This document shows positions 8,322-17,177 of a stretch of DNA of 64,000 bases, piece by piece. Where the stretch lies: positions 1-64,000 of the forward strand of contig NZ_RQYW01000009.1 in NCBI RefSeq assembly GCF_003932895.1, in the 5' to 3' direction. The position numbers were made by a program, and so were the translations under genes. Numbering within the stretch: the stretch's first letter is position 1; every line of letters starts with the position of its first letter. Source of the stretch: Leptotrichia sp. OH3620_COT-345. Lineage in GTDB: Bacteria > Fusobacteriota > Fusobacteriia > Fusobacteriales > Leptotrichiaceae. The notes beneath the pieces are model-generated. The model was not told where the DNA came from. It saw nothing but the letters and a program-made list of their open reading frames with translations, and ran no database searches.

Positions 8322-8924
8322 ATGAAAAAAATTAAAGGACATTTTTTAATGATGTTAAGTTTAGTCATACTGTCATTTTTCGGTTATACAAATACAGGAA
8401 TAGCAGCTATGATGAAAAACAATATGAAATCTGATATGATGAAAGATAGCGGCAAAGTACTTATAGTTTACTATTCTTTAACAGGAACAACGGAAAAAGT
8501 AGCTAAAATGGTACAGGAGAAATTAGGAGCAGATATTTTAAAAATAGAAACACAAAAACCGTATAATATATCTTCTATACCAAAATTAGAAGCATTAGTA
8601 AAAAAACAAATGGCAAATAAAGAAAAAGTGGCAATAAAAAAAATTAATAAAGACCTTTCAAAATATGATACTATTATTATAGGAACACCTGCATGGTTTT
8701 CAGAAGTGGCTTTACCTGTACAGACATATTTATCAGAGCAGAATTTATCAGAAAAAACGGTAGCAGTATTTACAACTTATGGAGGAACATATGGAAATTT
8801 ACTGACTGATTTTCAAAAAAATGTGAAAGCTAAAGAAATAAAAAAAGGAATAGCATTCAGTGGAAGACAGGTAAAAAATGGAATTGAAAAAGAACTTGAT
8901 GTTTGGGTTAAAACTTTAAAATAA
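8322..8924 (+). CDS. Secreted flavodoxin paralogue without lipobox cysteine
   Basis: 200 residues, a tandem duplicate of the upstream flavodoxin. The signal region aligns without gaps, but the lipidation residue at position 22 is Tyr (LSFFGYTNTG), one base change away from Cys (TGT to TAT). A signal-peptidase I-like site may lie near GIAA, so this copy is probably released or left membrane-anchored rather than lipidated. The Met-rich linker (MMKNNMKSDMMKD) and all flavin loops (YSLTGTTEK, GTPAWFSEVALPVQTY, TTYGGTYGN) are kept. Spacing of 28 bases indicates one operon, which ends at the hairpin at 8955. Confidence 0.88.
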   Translation: MKKIKGHFLMMLSLVILSFFGYTNTGIAAMMKNNMKSDMMKDSGKVLIVYYSLTGTTEKVAKMVQEKLGADILKIETQKPYNISSIPKLEALVKKQMANKEKVAIKKINKDLSKYDTIIIGTPAWFSEVALPVQTYLSEQNLSEKTVAVFTTYGGTYGNLLTDFQKNVKAKEIKKGIAFSGRQVKNGIEKELDVWVKTLK

Positions 8925-8954
8925 AATTTGAAATTTTAAGAACAAATAATAAAT

Positions 8955-9017
8955 AAAGAACCGTTTTAAATGACAGTAAGTGGTAAAAAATTGTTATTAA
9001 AAGGTTCTTTTATTTTT
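8955..9017 (+). terminator. Terminator of the DUF302-flavodoxin operon
   Basis: AAAGAACC-g-TTTTAA (8955-8969) pairs with TTAAAAGGTTCTTT (8997-9010), a 14-pair stem with one bulge, followed by TATTTTTT. Confidence 0.8.
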
Positions 9018-9361
9018 TATAAAATTTTGATTTTGTGTTTTTTATTGTTATCATAATTTTACTATATTTTTTTATTTAAAGCTATTTTTGTAATTTCCGA
9101 CTTTCGATTCAATATTCAAAAATTTCAGAGTAAGCAATTATTTTTGAGTCTTAATAAAAGTACATTTAATTGTTTTTTTGAATGCTGTCTTAAAGTACAA
9201 AAATATGTAGAATGATAAATTTTGTACATATTTAATTTTTATAAAGTTTAGTAAAAATAAATAAAATTTTTATTTTTTTAAATATATATTGTTTATGGTT
9301 ACGGGATTATTTTTAACTTATGAAACAGTTTTCGAATATATTTTTTAAAAAAATGAAAAAA
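9018..9361. repeat. Gene-free gap containing one end of a dispersed repeat
   Basis: No coding signal. Bases 9306-9321 are the exact reverse complement of 53697-53712 (ATAAGTTAAAAATAAT), and similarity continues outward to an ACTGT terminus on both. This identifies the stretch 9301-9335 as one end of the inverted-repeat element described at 53688. Confidence 0.45.
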
Positions 9362-9955
9362 CTATACTTCTCTATTAAAATCATGTTTTATTAATTCAAT
9401 AAGAGTAAATTTTTCATTTTCGTATTCATATTTAAAAATGGAACAGTTGGGGATGCCTGTAAAAGGAAATTCAGGAGCCCATCTGAGAAAAAAAGCATAG
9501 CACGCTGCTCCATGACTTACTGCAAGGACGGTATTATGATCTTCCTTTTCCATAATATTTGTCAGTGTTTCAGTCATTCTTTTTTCCACTATTTTTTCAG
9601 ATTCTCCTTTAAACTTTAGAAAGAAATTTCCGTAACTTTTATCACCGGGTTCGTGAGGTGGATTCAGGTCTTCACTTTCTCCTTCAAATAAACCGAAATT
9701 CCACTCTTTAATTCCTTTTAGTCTTTCATAGGACATTTTAAAATCTGTTACTATTTCAAGAGTATCTGAAGCTCTTTCCTGTGTGGATGAGTAAGCATGA
9801 TCAAAGGTAATTCCGTTCTCTTTGAAATACAGTCCTGCAATTTTTGCCTGTTTTACACCTTCGTCAGTAAGAGGAGAGTCACATGCTCCCTGAATTTTTC
9901 TTCTTAAATTGAAAAGCGTCTGTCCATGCCGCATTAAATAAAGTGTTTTTTTCAT
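9362..9955 (-). CDS. Histidine phosphatase family protein
   Basis: 197 residues of the phosphoglycerate-mutase-like superfamily. LMRHGQTLFNLRRKIQG (8-24) carries the catalytic RHG histidine and the second arginine; SSTQERASDTLE and VSHGAACYAF supply the remaining catalytic Arg, Glu and His. The substrate is unknown (phosphosugar or nucleotide). The start codon is odd: AAAGGAGAG lies about 40 bases before the ATG, with an 8-base inverted repeat (GTATGATA/TATCATAC, plus-strand 9964-9997) in between, so a folded leader may be needed to bring the ribosome site near the start. The gene points toward the gap at 9018-9361 and is transcribed from the AraC-gene side. Confidence 0.88.
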   Translation of the reverse strand: MKKTLYLMRHGQTLFNLRRKIQGACDSPLTDEGVKQAKIAGLYFKENGITFDHAYSSTQERASDTLEIVTDFKMSYERLKGIKEWNFGLFEGESEDLNPPHEPGDKSYGNFFLKFKGESEKIVEKRMTETLTNIMEKEDHNTVLAVSHGAACYAFFLRWAPEFPFTGIPNCSIFKYEYENEKFTLIELIKHDFNREV

Positions 9956-9963
9956 ATTTTTTT

Positions 9964-9997
9964 GTATGATAAATATTTAGATATATAAATATCATAC
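9964..9997 (-). promoter_or_regulatory. Inverted repeat between Shine-Dalgarno and start (split ribosome site)
   Basis: On the minus strand AAAGAAAGGAGA is followed by GTATGATA, an 18-base middle, TATCATAC, then eight bases and the ATG. Folding the repeat would leave about nine bases between Shine-Dalgarno and start. A very similar leader precedes the formate-THF ligase gene at 57890-57944. Confidence 0.5.
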
Positions 9998-10022
9998 TCT
10001 CCTTTCTTTAGATTTTATCTAT

Positions 10023-10904
10023 TCATTCATTTGATAATACATTCAGTTTGTAGAAATTTTTGTAATAATTCCGATATTTTGTAGGAGATATTTTGAATTT
10101 GTGTCTGAAAGCCTTAGCAAAATAATTTCCACATGAAAATCCTACCTTTTCAGAAATTTCCTCAATAGTCATATTTGAATTTAATAATAATGAAGTTGCA
10201 TTTTTTAAACGAGTTTTTATGAGATACTGTCCGGGAGATATTCCTGTTTCAGCTTTAAATTTTCTTGTTAAATGAAATTTTGATAAACTTGTATAATTGG
10301 AAATATCCTCTATAGACAGAGGTTTTGCATAATTTTTTTTAATATATTTTTTTATATTTTCAGTAACTAATGAGTTTTTCTTTTTTTCCACTTTATTGTA
10401 TCCGTTCAGAAGTTCAAAAATCAGGTTATATGTATATCGGGAACATTGGAAAATATCGTGAATTTCACGACTTGTAGCAGCATAAAATGTTTCCCAAAGT
10501 AAAGATACAAATTTAGAATCAGGAGTAAATTTTAAAATGTCCGAAGCTGCATTTTCAGTAATCTGTTTTCTAAAATCTTCGACTTCGATGGAAAATTCCA
10601 CATAAAGAACTTCCCATGAAGAAGCATTTTCAGGGAGATAATAAACGTGTTTTCCCGGAATTTTTACAAAAAATGCTTCATTTTTACCTATTTTGTAAGT
10701 TTTTCCATCAATTTTTATTTCTCCATGTCCGTTTATAGTATATTGAAACAGGCAATATGTGCCGTCTTTAGAACGATTCATATTATCCCAGTAATATTGA
10801 GGATCAGTGATTTTGTGTCGTCCTATGGCATTTATTGTAGCAATGGGAAAAGGTTTTTTAAATTGAAATATATTAAGTACCCATTCTTTATCTTTTTTCA
10901 GCAT
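10023..10904 (-). CDS. msmR: AraC-family regulator of alpha-galactoside operon
   Basis: 293 residues. An N-terminal cupin-like sugar-sensing domain (about 25-120: YTINGHGEIKIDGKTYKIGKNEAFFVKIPGKH, given here in part as GHGEIKIDGKTYKIGKNEA) and a C-terminal pair of helix-turn-helices (about 185-285: PLSIEDISNYTSLSKFHL, then MTIEEISEKVGFSCGNYF) ending in the family's SPTKYR-like motif. Divergent from the sugar-binding-protein gene with 119 bases between, the arrangement of msm/raf loci in streptococci where MsmR activates the operon with melibiose or raffinose. The gene symbol is by analogy. A 6-base-arm palindrome at 10977-10992 is a candidate operator. Confidence 0.85.
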   Translation of the reverse strand: MLKKDKEWVLNIFQFKKPFPIATINAIGRHKITDPQYYWDNMNRSKDGTYCLFQYTINGHGEIKIDGKTYKIGKNEAFFVKIPGKHVYYLPENASSWEVLYVEFSIEVEDFRKQITENAASDILKFTPDSKFVSLLWETFYAATSREIHDIFQCSRYTYNLIFELLNGYNKVEKKKNSLVTENIKKYIKKNYAKPLSIEDISNYTSLSKFHLTRKFKAETGISPGQYLIKTRLKNATSLLLNSNMTIEEISEKVGFSCGNYFAKAFRHKFKISPTKYRNYYKNFYKLNVLSNE

Positions 10905-10976
10905 TTTTTTACCCCTATATTATTTTTTTACTCTTTTCTTATTAAGAAATCAGGTTATTATATATTATACAATACA

Positions 10977-10992
10977 TTGTTTATTAAAACAA
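10977..10992. promoter_or_regulatory. Candidate operator in the divergent regulator/transporter gap
   Basis: TTGTTT-ATTA-AAACAA is a perfect inverted repeat with a four-base centre, 32 bases before the binding-protein start. Dimer-sized palindromes are not the usual AraC site, so catabolite or another repressor could equally use it. Confidence 0.3.
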
Positions 10993-11023
10993 ATAAAAAA
11001 TAAAATTTTCGGAGGTTACAGAA

Positions 11024-12268
11024 ATGAAAAAATTTCTTATTTTAATAGTAACATTTTTATTTTTATTGAGCTGCGGTGCTGGAAAATCATCGGAAAGTTC
11101 AAAAGGAAATGTCGAAGAAGGGACAAAAGAATTGAGTTTTATGATTTGGGATAAAAATCAGGAGCCGGGAATGAGTGAAATAATAAAGGAATTTGAAAAG
11201 GAAAATCCTAATATCAAAGTAAAACTTCAAGTAATAGGCTGGGATGAATATTGGACAAAACTCGAAGCGGCAGCAACAGGAGGGGCTTTGCCTGATATAT
11301 TTTGGATGCATTCGGAAAGATTCTATGATTATGCTGCAAATGGAATGCTTATGGAAGTGGATAAAGGGATAGATGAAGGATTTAAGCATTTTCCTCAAGA
11401 TTTAGTGAAATTATATCAGTTTGACGGAAAACAGTATGCAGTACCTAAGGATTTTGACACAATAGGATTATTTTATAATAAGGCTTTATTTGACAAAGCA
11501 GGTGTGCCTTATCCTGATGAAACATGGGATTGGAATAAATATCTTGAAGCTGCTAAAAAACTGACAAAAGATGGAGTATATGGATTGGCCGCTCCTTTAA
11601 GTGCTCAAGAAGGTTTCTGGAATCTTATATACCAGAATGGCGGATATGTAGTGAAAGATAATAAATCAGGCTATAACGATCCTGCTACACAGGAAGCTAT
11701 TCAATGGTGGGTAGATTTAAGTTTAAAAGAAAAAGTATCACCTACTCAGAAAGAATTTGATGAAGTAAGATTTAATCTGATGTTTACATCAGGAAAAGTG
11801 GCTATGGTTCAGTTAGGGTCATGGAACTTACCTGCTATAGAAGAAAATAAAGAGTTTGCTAAAAATGTAGGAGTGGCTTATCTACCTAAAGGAAAGAATC
11901 GGGCTACAATATATAACGGACTTGGGTATTCCGGATCAGCTAAAACAAAATATCCTGAAGAAGTGAAGAAATTTTTAACATTCCTTGCTTCAGAAAAAGC
12001 AAATGTAATACAGGCTCAGTATGTTTCGGCAATTCCTGCATATGAAGGAACACAGCAGGCATGGATAGATCATAATAAAGATATGGATTTGAAAGTATTT
12101 GTAGAACAGTTGAAATATGGAGTAATATATCCTGTAGCAAGTAACGGAGGAAAATGGAGAGATTTGGAGAATGAAATATTTGCACCGGTATTTGCAGGAA
12201 AAGTCGATGTTAAAACTGCGACTGATGAATATGCAAAAAGAATGAATGAAATGATAGAAGGGAAATAA
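11024..12268 (+). CDS. msmE: Sugar ABC transporter binding lipoprotein (MsmE-like)
   Basis: 414 residues. A type II signal peptide ends LLSC (Cys near 17), followed by a family 1 solute-binding protein: FMIWDKNQEPGMSEIIKEF, the canonical LPDIFWMHSERF hinge segment, PKDFDTIGLFYNKALF and the C-terminal NEMIEGK. It would capture an alpha-galactoside such as raffinose or melibiose, judged only by the alpha-galactosidase downstream. First gene of the operon, with GGAGG before the start. No ATPase subunit is encoded here, so a shared MsmK/UgpC-type ATPase elsewhere is expected. Confidence 0.93.
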   Translation: MKKFLILIVTFLFLLSCGAGKSSESSKGNVEEGTKELSFMIWDKNQEPGMSEIIKEFEKENPNIKVKLQVIGWDEYWTKLEAAATGGALPDIFWMHSERFYDYAANGMLMEVDKGIDEGFKHFPQDLVKLYQFDGKQYAVPKDFDTIGLFYNKALFDKAGVPYPDETWDWNKYLEAAKKLTKDGVYGLAAPLSAQEGFWNLIYQNGGYVVKDNKSGYNDPATQEAIQWWVDLSLKEKVSPTQKEFDEVRFNLMFTSGKVAMVQLGSWNLPAIEENKEFAKNVGVAYLPKGKNRATIYNGLGYSGSAKTKYPEEVKKFLTFLASEKANVIQAQYVSAIPAYEGTQQAWIDHNKDMDLKVFVEQLKYGVIYPVASNGGKWRDLENEIFAPVFAGKVDVKTATDEYAKRMNEMIEGK

Positions 12269-12301
12269 AAGAAACGGGTAAAATGAAATGAGGCGGAAAT
12301 T

Positions 12302-13207
12302 ATGAATAACAGAAAATCAAACTATTTAAAAAACCAAAAAATGGGAAATATATATTGGGGTTATCTTATGATAGCCCCTACAATGATAGGTTTATTTATT
12401 CTTAATATTTTTCCCATATTTCAGACTTTATATTTGAGTCTTACAAAATCAGGAGCTTTTGGTAAGGTTACATTTATAGGATTAAAAAACTATATAGATA
12501 TATTTCATGATAAACTTGTTATACAGTCGTTCCTGAATACATTTATTTATACTATATTAACAGTACCTGTAGGAGTATTTCTGTCTTTGACTGCGGCAGT
12601 CCTTCTAAATTCAAAAATAAAGGGAAAAACAGTGTACAGAACATTGTTTTTTCTTCCCGTTGTTTCCGTACCTGCGGCAGTTGCTCTCGTATGGAGATGG
12701 ATATTTAATTCAAAATTCGGATTTATAAATAATATACTTTCATTATTAGGTGTAAAAGGTATAAATTGGCTGACTGAGCCGAAATTTGCAATGATAGCCA
12801 TTGTAGTAGTAGGGATATGGTCTATGATAGGATATAATATGATAGTCCTTTTAGCAGGACTTCAGGAAATATCGCCCACATATTATGAAGCGGCTGAAAT
12901 AGATGGTGCAGGACCAATAAGAAAATTTTTTTTCATAACGTTACCTCTAATTACGCCGACATTGTTTTTTGTTATAATTACTACTTTTATAAGTTCGCTA
13001 CAGGTATTTGATCTTATTTATATGATGATAGAAAGAACAAATGCCGTATTGCCGAAAGTACAGTCAGTTGTTGTACTTTTTTACAGATATTCTTTTGAAA
13101 GAAATATGAAGGGATATGGTTCAGCAATTATAACAATGTTATTTTTTGTAATACTTTTAATAACTTATGTTCAACTGAAATTACAGAAAAAATGGGTTCA
13201 TTATTAG
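12302..13207 (+). CDS. msmF: Sugar ABC transporter permease (MsmF-like)
   Basis: 301 residues, six predicted membrane helices in the MalF/MsmF pattern (GYLMIAPTMIGLFILNIFP at the start). The EAA loop that docks the ATPase is EAAEIDGAGPIRKFFFITLP (about 198-217). It lies 33 bases behind the binding protein and ends just before the partner permease start, with which it forms the membrane channel. Confidence 0.95.
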   Translation: MNNRKSNYLKNQKMGNIYWGYLMIAPTMIGLFILNIFPIFQTLYLSLTKSGAFGKVTFIGLKNYIDIFHDKLVIQSFLNTFIYTILTVPVGVFLSLTAAVLLNSKIKGKTVYRTLFFLPVVSVPAAVALVWRWIFNSKFGFINNILSLLGVKGINWLTEPKFAMIAIVVVGIWSMIGYNMIVLLAGLQEISPTYYEAAEIDGAGPIRKFFFITLPLITPTLFFVIITTFISSLQVFDLIYMMIERTNAVLPKVQSVVVLFYRYSFERNMKGYGSAIITMLFFVILLITYVQLKLQKKWVHY

Positions 13208-13239
13208 AAAGTTCTGAAAAAGGGAAAGGAGATATAGTA

Positions 13240-14070
13240 ATGAAAAAATCTACATATAAATATAAAAACGGATTGACAATACACACTTTACTGATAATAG
13301 GATCAATATTCATGTTTATTCCATTTATATGGACTATTCTGACTGCATTCAAAACGTTGCCTGAAGCTATTCAGGTACCTCCTACAATATTACCTGAAAA
13401 TTATAATTTCAGTAATTTTACAAAGGCTTTGAAATCTTTACCGTTTTTCAGATTTTATTTTAATACGATAGCAGTAATAATTATAAGAGTTATTGTTTCG
13501 ACATTTTTTGCAGCAATGGCAGCATACGCCTTTGCAAGAATAAAATTTCCGGGAAGAAATATAATGTTTATGTTTGTTCTTATCCAGATGATGGTACCTA
13601 CACAGATATTTATTATTCCTCAGTATTTGATAGTACAGAAGTTGGGAATGCTGAACAGTATAGGTGCATTGGTTTTTCCGGGAATTGTAACGGCATTTGG
13701 AACTTTTCTTTTAAGACAGTTTTTCATGGGATTGCCTATGGAACTTGAAGAAGCTGCAATTATTGACGGAGCAAATAAATGGCAGATATTTACGAAAATT
13801 ATGCTTCCCCTGGCAAGATCCGGAATGATTTCGTTAAGCATATTTACGGCACTGTTTGCGTGGAAAGACCTTATGTGGCCATTAATAGTCAACAGTGATT
13901 TAGAAAAAATGCCTCTTTCAGCAGGGCTGGCACAACTTATAGGGCAGTTTTTTACAGATTATCCTGTGCTTATGGCCGGGTCAATACTTGCTATTACACC
14001 TATGGTAATTGTTTTCATACTGTTTCAGAAACAGTTCATAAGCGGAGTGGCGCTTAGCGGTGGAAAATAA
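13240..14070 (+). CDS. msmG: Sugar ABC transporter permease (MsmG-like)
   Basis: 276 residues from the ATG at 13240, chosen because AAAGGAGA lies seven bases upstream; an in-frame ATG at 13192 inside the previous gene adds 16 charged residues without homology in the family. Six membrane helices, with the EAA motif EEAAIIDGANKWQIFTKIML in the fourth cytoplasmic loop. MalG/MsmG-type partner of the preceding permease. Confidence 0.94.
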   Translation: MKKSTYKYKNGLTIHTLLIIGSIFMFIPFIWTILTAFKTLPEAIQVPPTILPENYNFSNFTKALKSLPFFRFYFNTIAVIIIRVIVSTFFAAMAAYAFARIKFPGRNIMFMFVLIQMMVPTQIFIIPQYLIVQKLGMLNSIGALVFPGIVTAFGTFLLRQFFMGLPMELEEAAIIDGANKWQIFTKIMLPLARSGMISLSIFTALFAWKDLMWPLIVNSDLEKMPLSAGLAQLIGQFFTDYPVLMAGSILAITPMVIVFILFQKQFISGVALSGGK

Positions 14071-14190
14071 TATCAAAAATAAGAACGGATAGTAATTGAT
14101 AGCTAAAGATAAGTTGGCAAATAAAACCAATTTTCTGAAAAATATAAAAGCAGAATAAAATATTTTAATTTAAAGAGAGCGTGAAAAACA

Positions 14191-16410
14191 GTGATAAAGT
14201 ATAATGAGAAAACGGGAGAATTTCATTTGTCTAATGCTAGTCTGAGTTATATAATGGGAATACTTAAAAACGGACACATAGGACATTATTATTTCGGGAA
14301 AAAAGTAAGACATAAGGATAATTTTTCGCATTTATTTGAAAAAATTGCAGCAGAACCTCCTATTACTCCTTCAATAGATGAGAAAGGATTTTCTCTCGAT
14401 ATTGTGAAGCAGGAATATCCAAGCTACGGAACAGGGGATTATAGAGAACCTGCATTTAAAATATTACAGGAAAATGGAAGCAGAATAACGGATTTTAAAT
14501 ATAAAAATCACTCTATTATAAAAGGGAAGAGAAAACTTAACGGACTTCCGTCAACATATTTAAATGAAGATGATGAAGCTGAAACATTGGAAATTATATT
14601 GGAAGATGAAGTGATTAATGCGGAAATTATATTGAGTTATTCAATTTTTGAAAAATATTCTGCTATAATGAGAAGCGTAAAAATTATAAATAAAGGTAAA
14701 GAAGAACTTAATATAGAAAAGATAATGAGCATGTCTATTGATTTACCTGATTCGGATTATATACTTACCCAATTAAGCGGTACATGGGGGAGAGAGAGGC
14801 ATGTAGTCGAAAGTGAAATAAAAAGAGGAATAATGATAATAGACAGTAAAAGAGGTACAAGCAGTGCCTTGAATAATCCGTTTATAAGTCTGAAAAGAAA
14901 AGATACGACTGAAATTTCAGGAGAAATAATCGGATTGAATCTCATTTACAGTGGGAATTTTTCTACAGCTGTGGAAGTGGATCAGTATAATGTTACAAGA
15001 GTAAATATGGGAATAAATCATTTTGATTTTAACTGGTGTCTGGAACCGGGAGAAGAATTTCAGGCTCCTGAAGCAGTACTTGTATATTCAAACAGAGGTA
15101 TAAACGGAATGAGCCAAACTTTCCATAATTTGTATAAAAATAATTTAATAAGAGGATATTATAAAAATAAAATAAGACCTATACTTTTAAATAACTGGGA
15201 AGGTACCTATTTTGATTTTAATGAAGAAAAAATATTGAAAATAGCTGAAAATGCAAAAAAATTAGGAGTAGAACTTTTTGTACTGGATGATGGTTGGTTT
15301 GGGACAAGGAATGATGATTTTCAAGGGCTTGGAGATTGGGAAGCAAATTTGGAAAAGCTTCCTCACGGAATAAAAGGATTAGCTGAAAGAATAAATGAAA
15401 TGGGATTAAAATTTGGATTATGGTTTGAGCCTGAAATGGTAAATAAGAACAGTAATTTATACAGGGAGCATCCTGACTGGATAATTTCTGCACCTGAGAG
15501 GTTTCAGACTCCGGGAAGACATCAGCATACTCTCGATTTATCAAGAAAAGAAGTGGCAGACTACGTTTATGAATCAGTTGCTCGAAATTTGAGAGAAGCG
15601 AATGTAGAATATGTGAAATGGGATATGAATAGATGTATGACTGAAATATATTCACATGGTAGGGAAGGTAAAAGACAGAAAGAGACAGCTCACAGATATA
15701 TCCTCGGATTGTATTCAGTGCTGGAAAAGCTTGTAAATGAATTTCCGAATGTTCTTTTTGAATCATGTGCAAGCGGAGGTAATAGATTTGATCCGGGAAT
15801 GCTTTATTATATGCCTCAAACATGGACGAGTGACAATACAGATGCAGTAGAGAGGTTGAAAATACAGTATGGTACTTCAATGGTTTATCCTATACCGTCA
15901 ATGGGAGCTCATGTGTCTATAACTCCGAATCATCAGACCGGAAGAAATACAAGCCTTGATATGAGAGGGAATGTAGCTATGTTCGGAACATTCGGATATG
16001 AGCTTGACCCTGAAGACTTGACTTCTGATGAAAAGGAAGAAATTAAAAAACAGATAGTAGAATTTAAGAGATATAGACAATTAATAGCAACAGGTGATTT
16101 TTACAGGATAAAATCTCCTTTTGAGGGGAATGAAACTGTATGGATGATAGTAAATGAGGATAAAAAAGAAGCGCTGGTAGGATATTATAGACAGCTTGTT
16201 GAAGTAAACGGAGGATTTAAAAGAGTGAGACTCACAGGACTTGATAACAGTTTTGATTACAAAATTTATAAAAAAAATAAGGAAACTGCAAAAATAATAG
16301 GTGGAGATGAACTTATGAACATAGGTTTGTTTGTAAATGAATCATATAGTGAACATAAAGATATGCAGGGAGATTATTATACGGAACTGTATTATTTAAA
16401 AGTTGAATAG
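14191..16410 (+). CDS. aga: Alpha-galactosidase, GH36
   Basis: 739 residues, GTG start. The N-terminal beta-sandwich is followed by a TIM barrel with the GH36 signatures: LDDGWFG (DD pair near 368), WFEPEMV, the nucleophile Asp478 in KWDMNR, ESCASGGNRFD and the acid/base Asp548 in TSDNTDAVERL. The full set of catalytic residues and the usual length (about 730) are present. No signal peptide, so it hydrolyses imported raffinose, melibiose or related alpha-galactosides in the cytosol. Last gene of the operon; a 120-base gap separates it from the permease, and a strong hairpin follows. Confidence 0.96.
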   Translation: MIKYNEKTGEFHLSNASLSYIMGILKNGHIGHYYFGKKVRHKDNFSHLFEKIAAEPPITPSIDEKGFSLDIVKQEYPSYGTGDYREPAFKILQENGSRITDFKYKNHSIIKGKRKLNGLPSTYLNEDDEAETLEIILEDEVINAEIILSYSIFEKYSAIMRSVKIINKGKEELNIEKIMSMSIDLPDSDYILTQLSGTWGRERHVVESEIKRGIMIIDSKRGTSSALNNPFISLKRKDTTEISGEIIGLNLIYSGNFSTAVEVDQYNVTRVNMGINHFDFNWCLEPGEEFQAPEAVLVYSNRGINGMSQTFHNLYKNNLIRGYYKNKIRPILLNNWEGTYFDFNEEKILKIAENAKKLGVELFVLDDGWFGTRNDDFQGLGDWEANLEKLPHGIKGLAERINEMGLKFGLWFEPEMVNKNSNLYREHPDWIISAPERFQTPGRHQHTLDLSRKEVADYVYESVARNLREANVEYVKWDMNRCMTEIYSHGREGKRQKETAHRYILGLYSVLEKLVNEFPNVLFESCASGGNRFDPGMLYYMPQTWTSDNTDAVERLKIQYGTSMVYPIPSMGAHVSITPNHQTGRNTSLDMRGNVAMFGTFGYELDPEDLTSDEKEEIKKQIVEFKRYRQLIATGDFYRIKSPFEGNETVWMIVNEDKKEALVGYYRQLVEVNGGFKRVRLTGLDNSFDYKIYKKNKETAKIIGGDELMNIGLFVNESYSEHKDMQGDYYTELYYLKVE

Positions 16411-16481
16411 ACTAAGCTTCTAGATTTACGGAATTATAAAATTTATAATTTAATTAACCAACATCTTTATAAAATAATTTT

Positions 16482-16528
16482 ATACCCGAAACGGATTTGT
16501 GAGAATTTCGGGTATTTATATTTTTTTC
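16482..16528 (+). terminator. Terminator of the alpha-galactoside operon
   Basis: ATACCCGAAA (16482-16491) and TTTCGGGTAT (16506-16515) form a perfect 10-pair stem, followed by TTATATTTTTTT. Confidence 0.92.
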
Positions 16529-17177
16529 ATGAAAGTGTCGCCTTCATACATATACTAACAACTGGAAAGTTTTTAATTCCTCAAAAATATTCATTATGCC
16601 TGAAAAGATAAAACTTACAATACTTAGACAGCTGTTTTCCTAATCAGAATAATTTTATATTTTTTCAAAAAAATTTTTGAACATTGGAAGAATTTAAAGA
16701 TGAAATAAAATAATTTTAAACTTAAATTATAGTTAAATTATAATTGCAATAGAAACATAAAACTGAAATAGAAGAAAAAATCTCAATATTCAAAATATTT
16801 AACGGAAAAAATAATAAAGTAAATGCAAAGAAAAATCGTTGTTTGATTAAAATAAATTTGTGAGTTTTTAGTGAAAGAAGTATTTTTGAGTATGAAATAA
16901 TTAGAGTTGGTAAATTTTTTTCAAACTTTTTGTAAAAAAATTTGGAGATTTTTACTAAGTTTTCAATTTAAAGTATGGAAAAAAATTACAAAAGCAAGAA
17001 TAAATTCTTGCAGGAAAAAAGCTTTTGAATTAGAATGTTGAGGATAAAAAAATAGAAAAACTTCTGTATTTAAAATTATAAGATTCTAAAAAGAAATTTC
17101 CTAAAAAATGTGATATAATTATAATGATAGGTAGAAATCGGAAAATTGAATATGTATTTTAAAGGAGAGATGTATCA
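16529..17177. repeat. 650-base gene-free gap with a second copy of a dispersed element
   Basis: No supported gene. Bases 16561-16667 are homologous to 4055-4151. The remainder is AT-rich with scattered short direct similarity to other gaps (TATTTTTGAGTATGAAATAATT near 16880 resembles the TTTATGAGATAGTT motif). A TATAAT lies near 17111 before the flavodoxin gene, without a clear -35. Confidence 0.4.

Noticed and set aside
13192-13239. Earlier start for the second sugar permease
   Set aside because: The extra residues overlap the first permease gene and are unlike MalG-type N-termini; ATG 13240 has AAAGGAGA.
15218-15880. 220-codon minus-strand frame inside the alpha-galactosidase gene
   Set aside because: It is antisense to strongly conserved GH36 motifs, lacks a ribosome site and reads as low-complexity Leu/His/Ser sequence.
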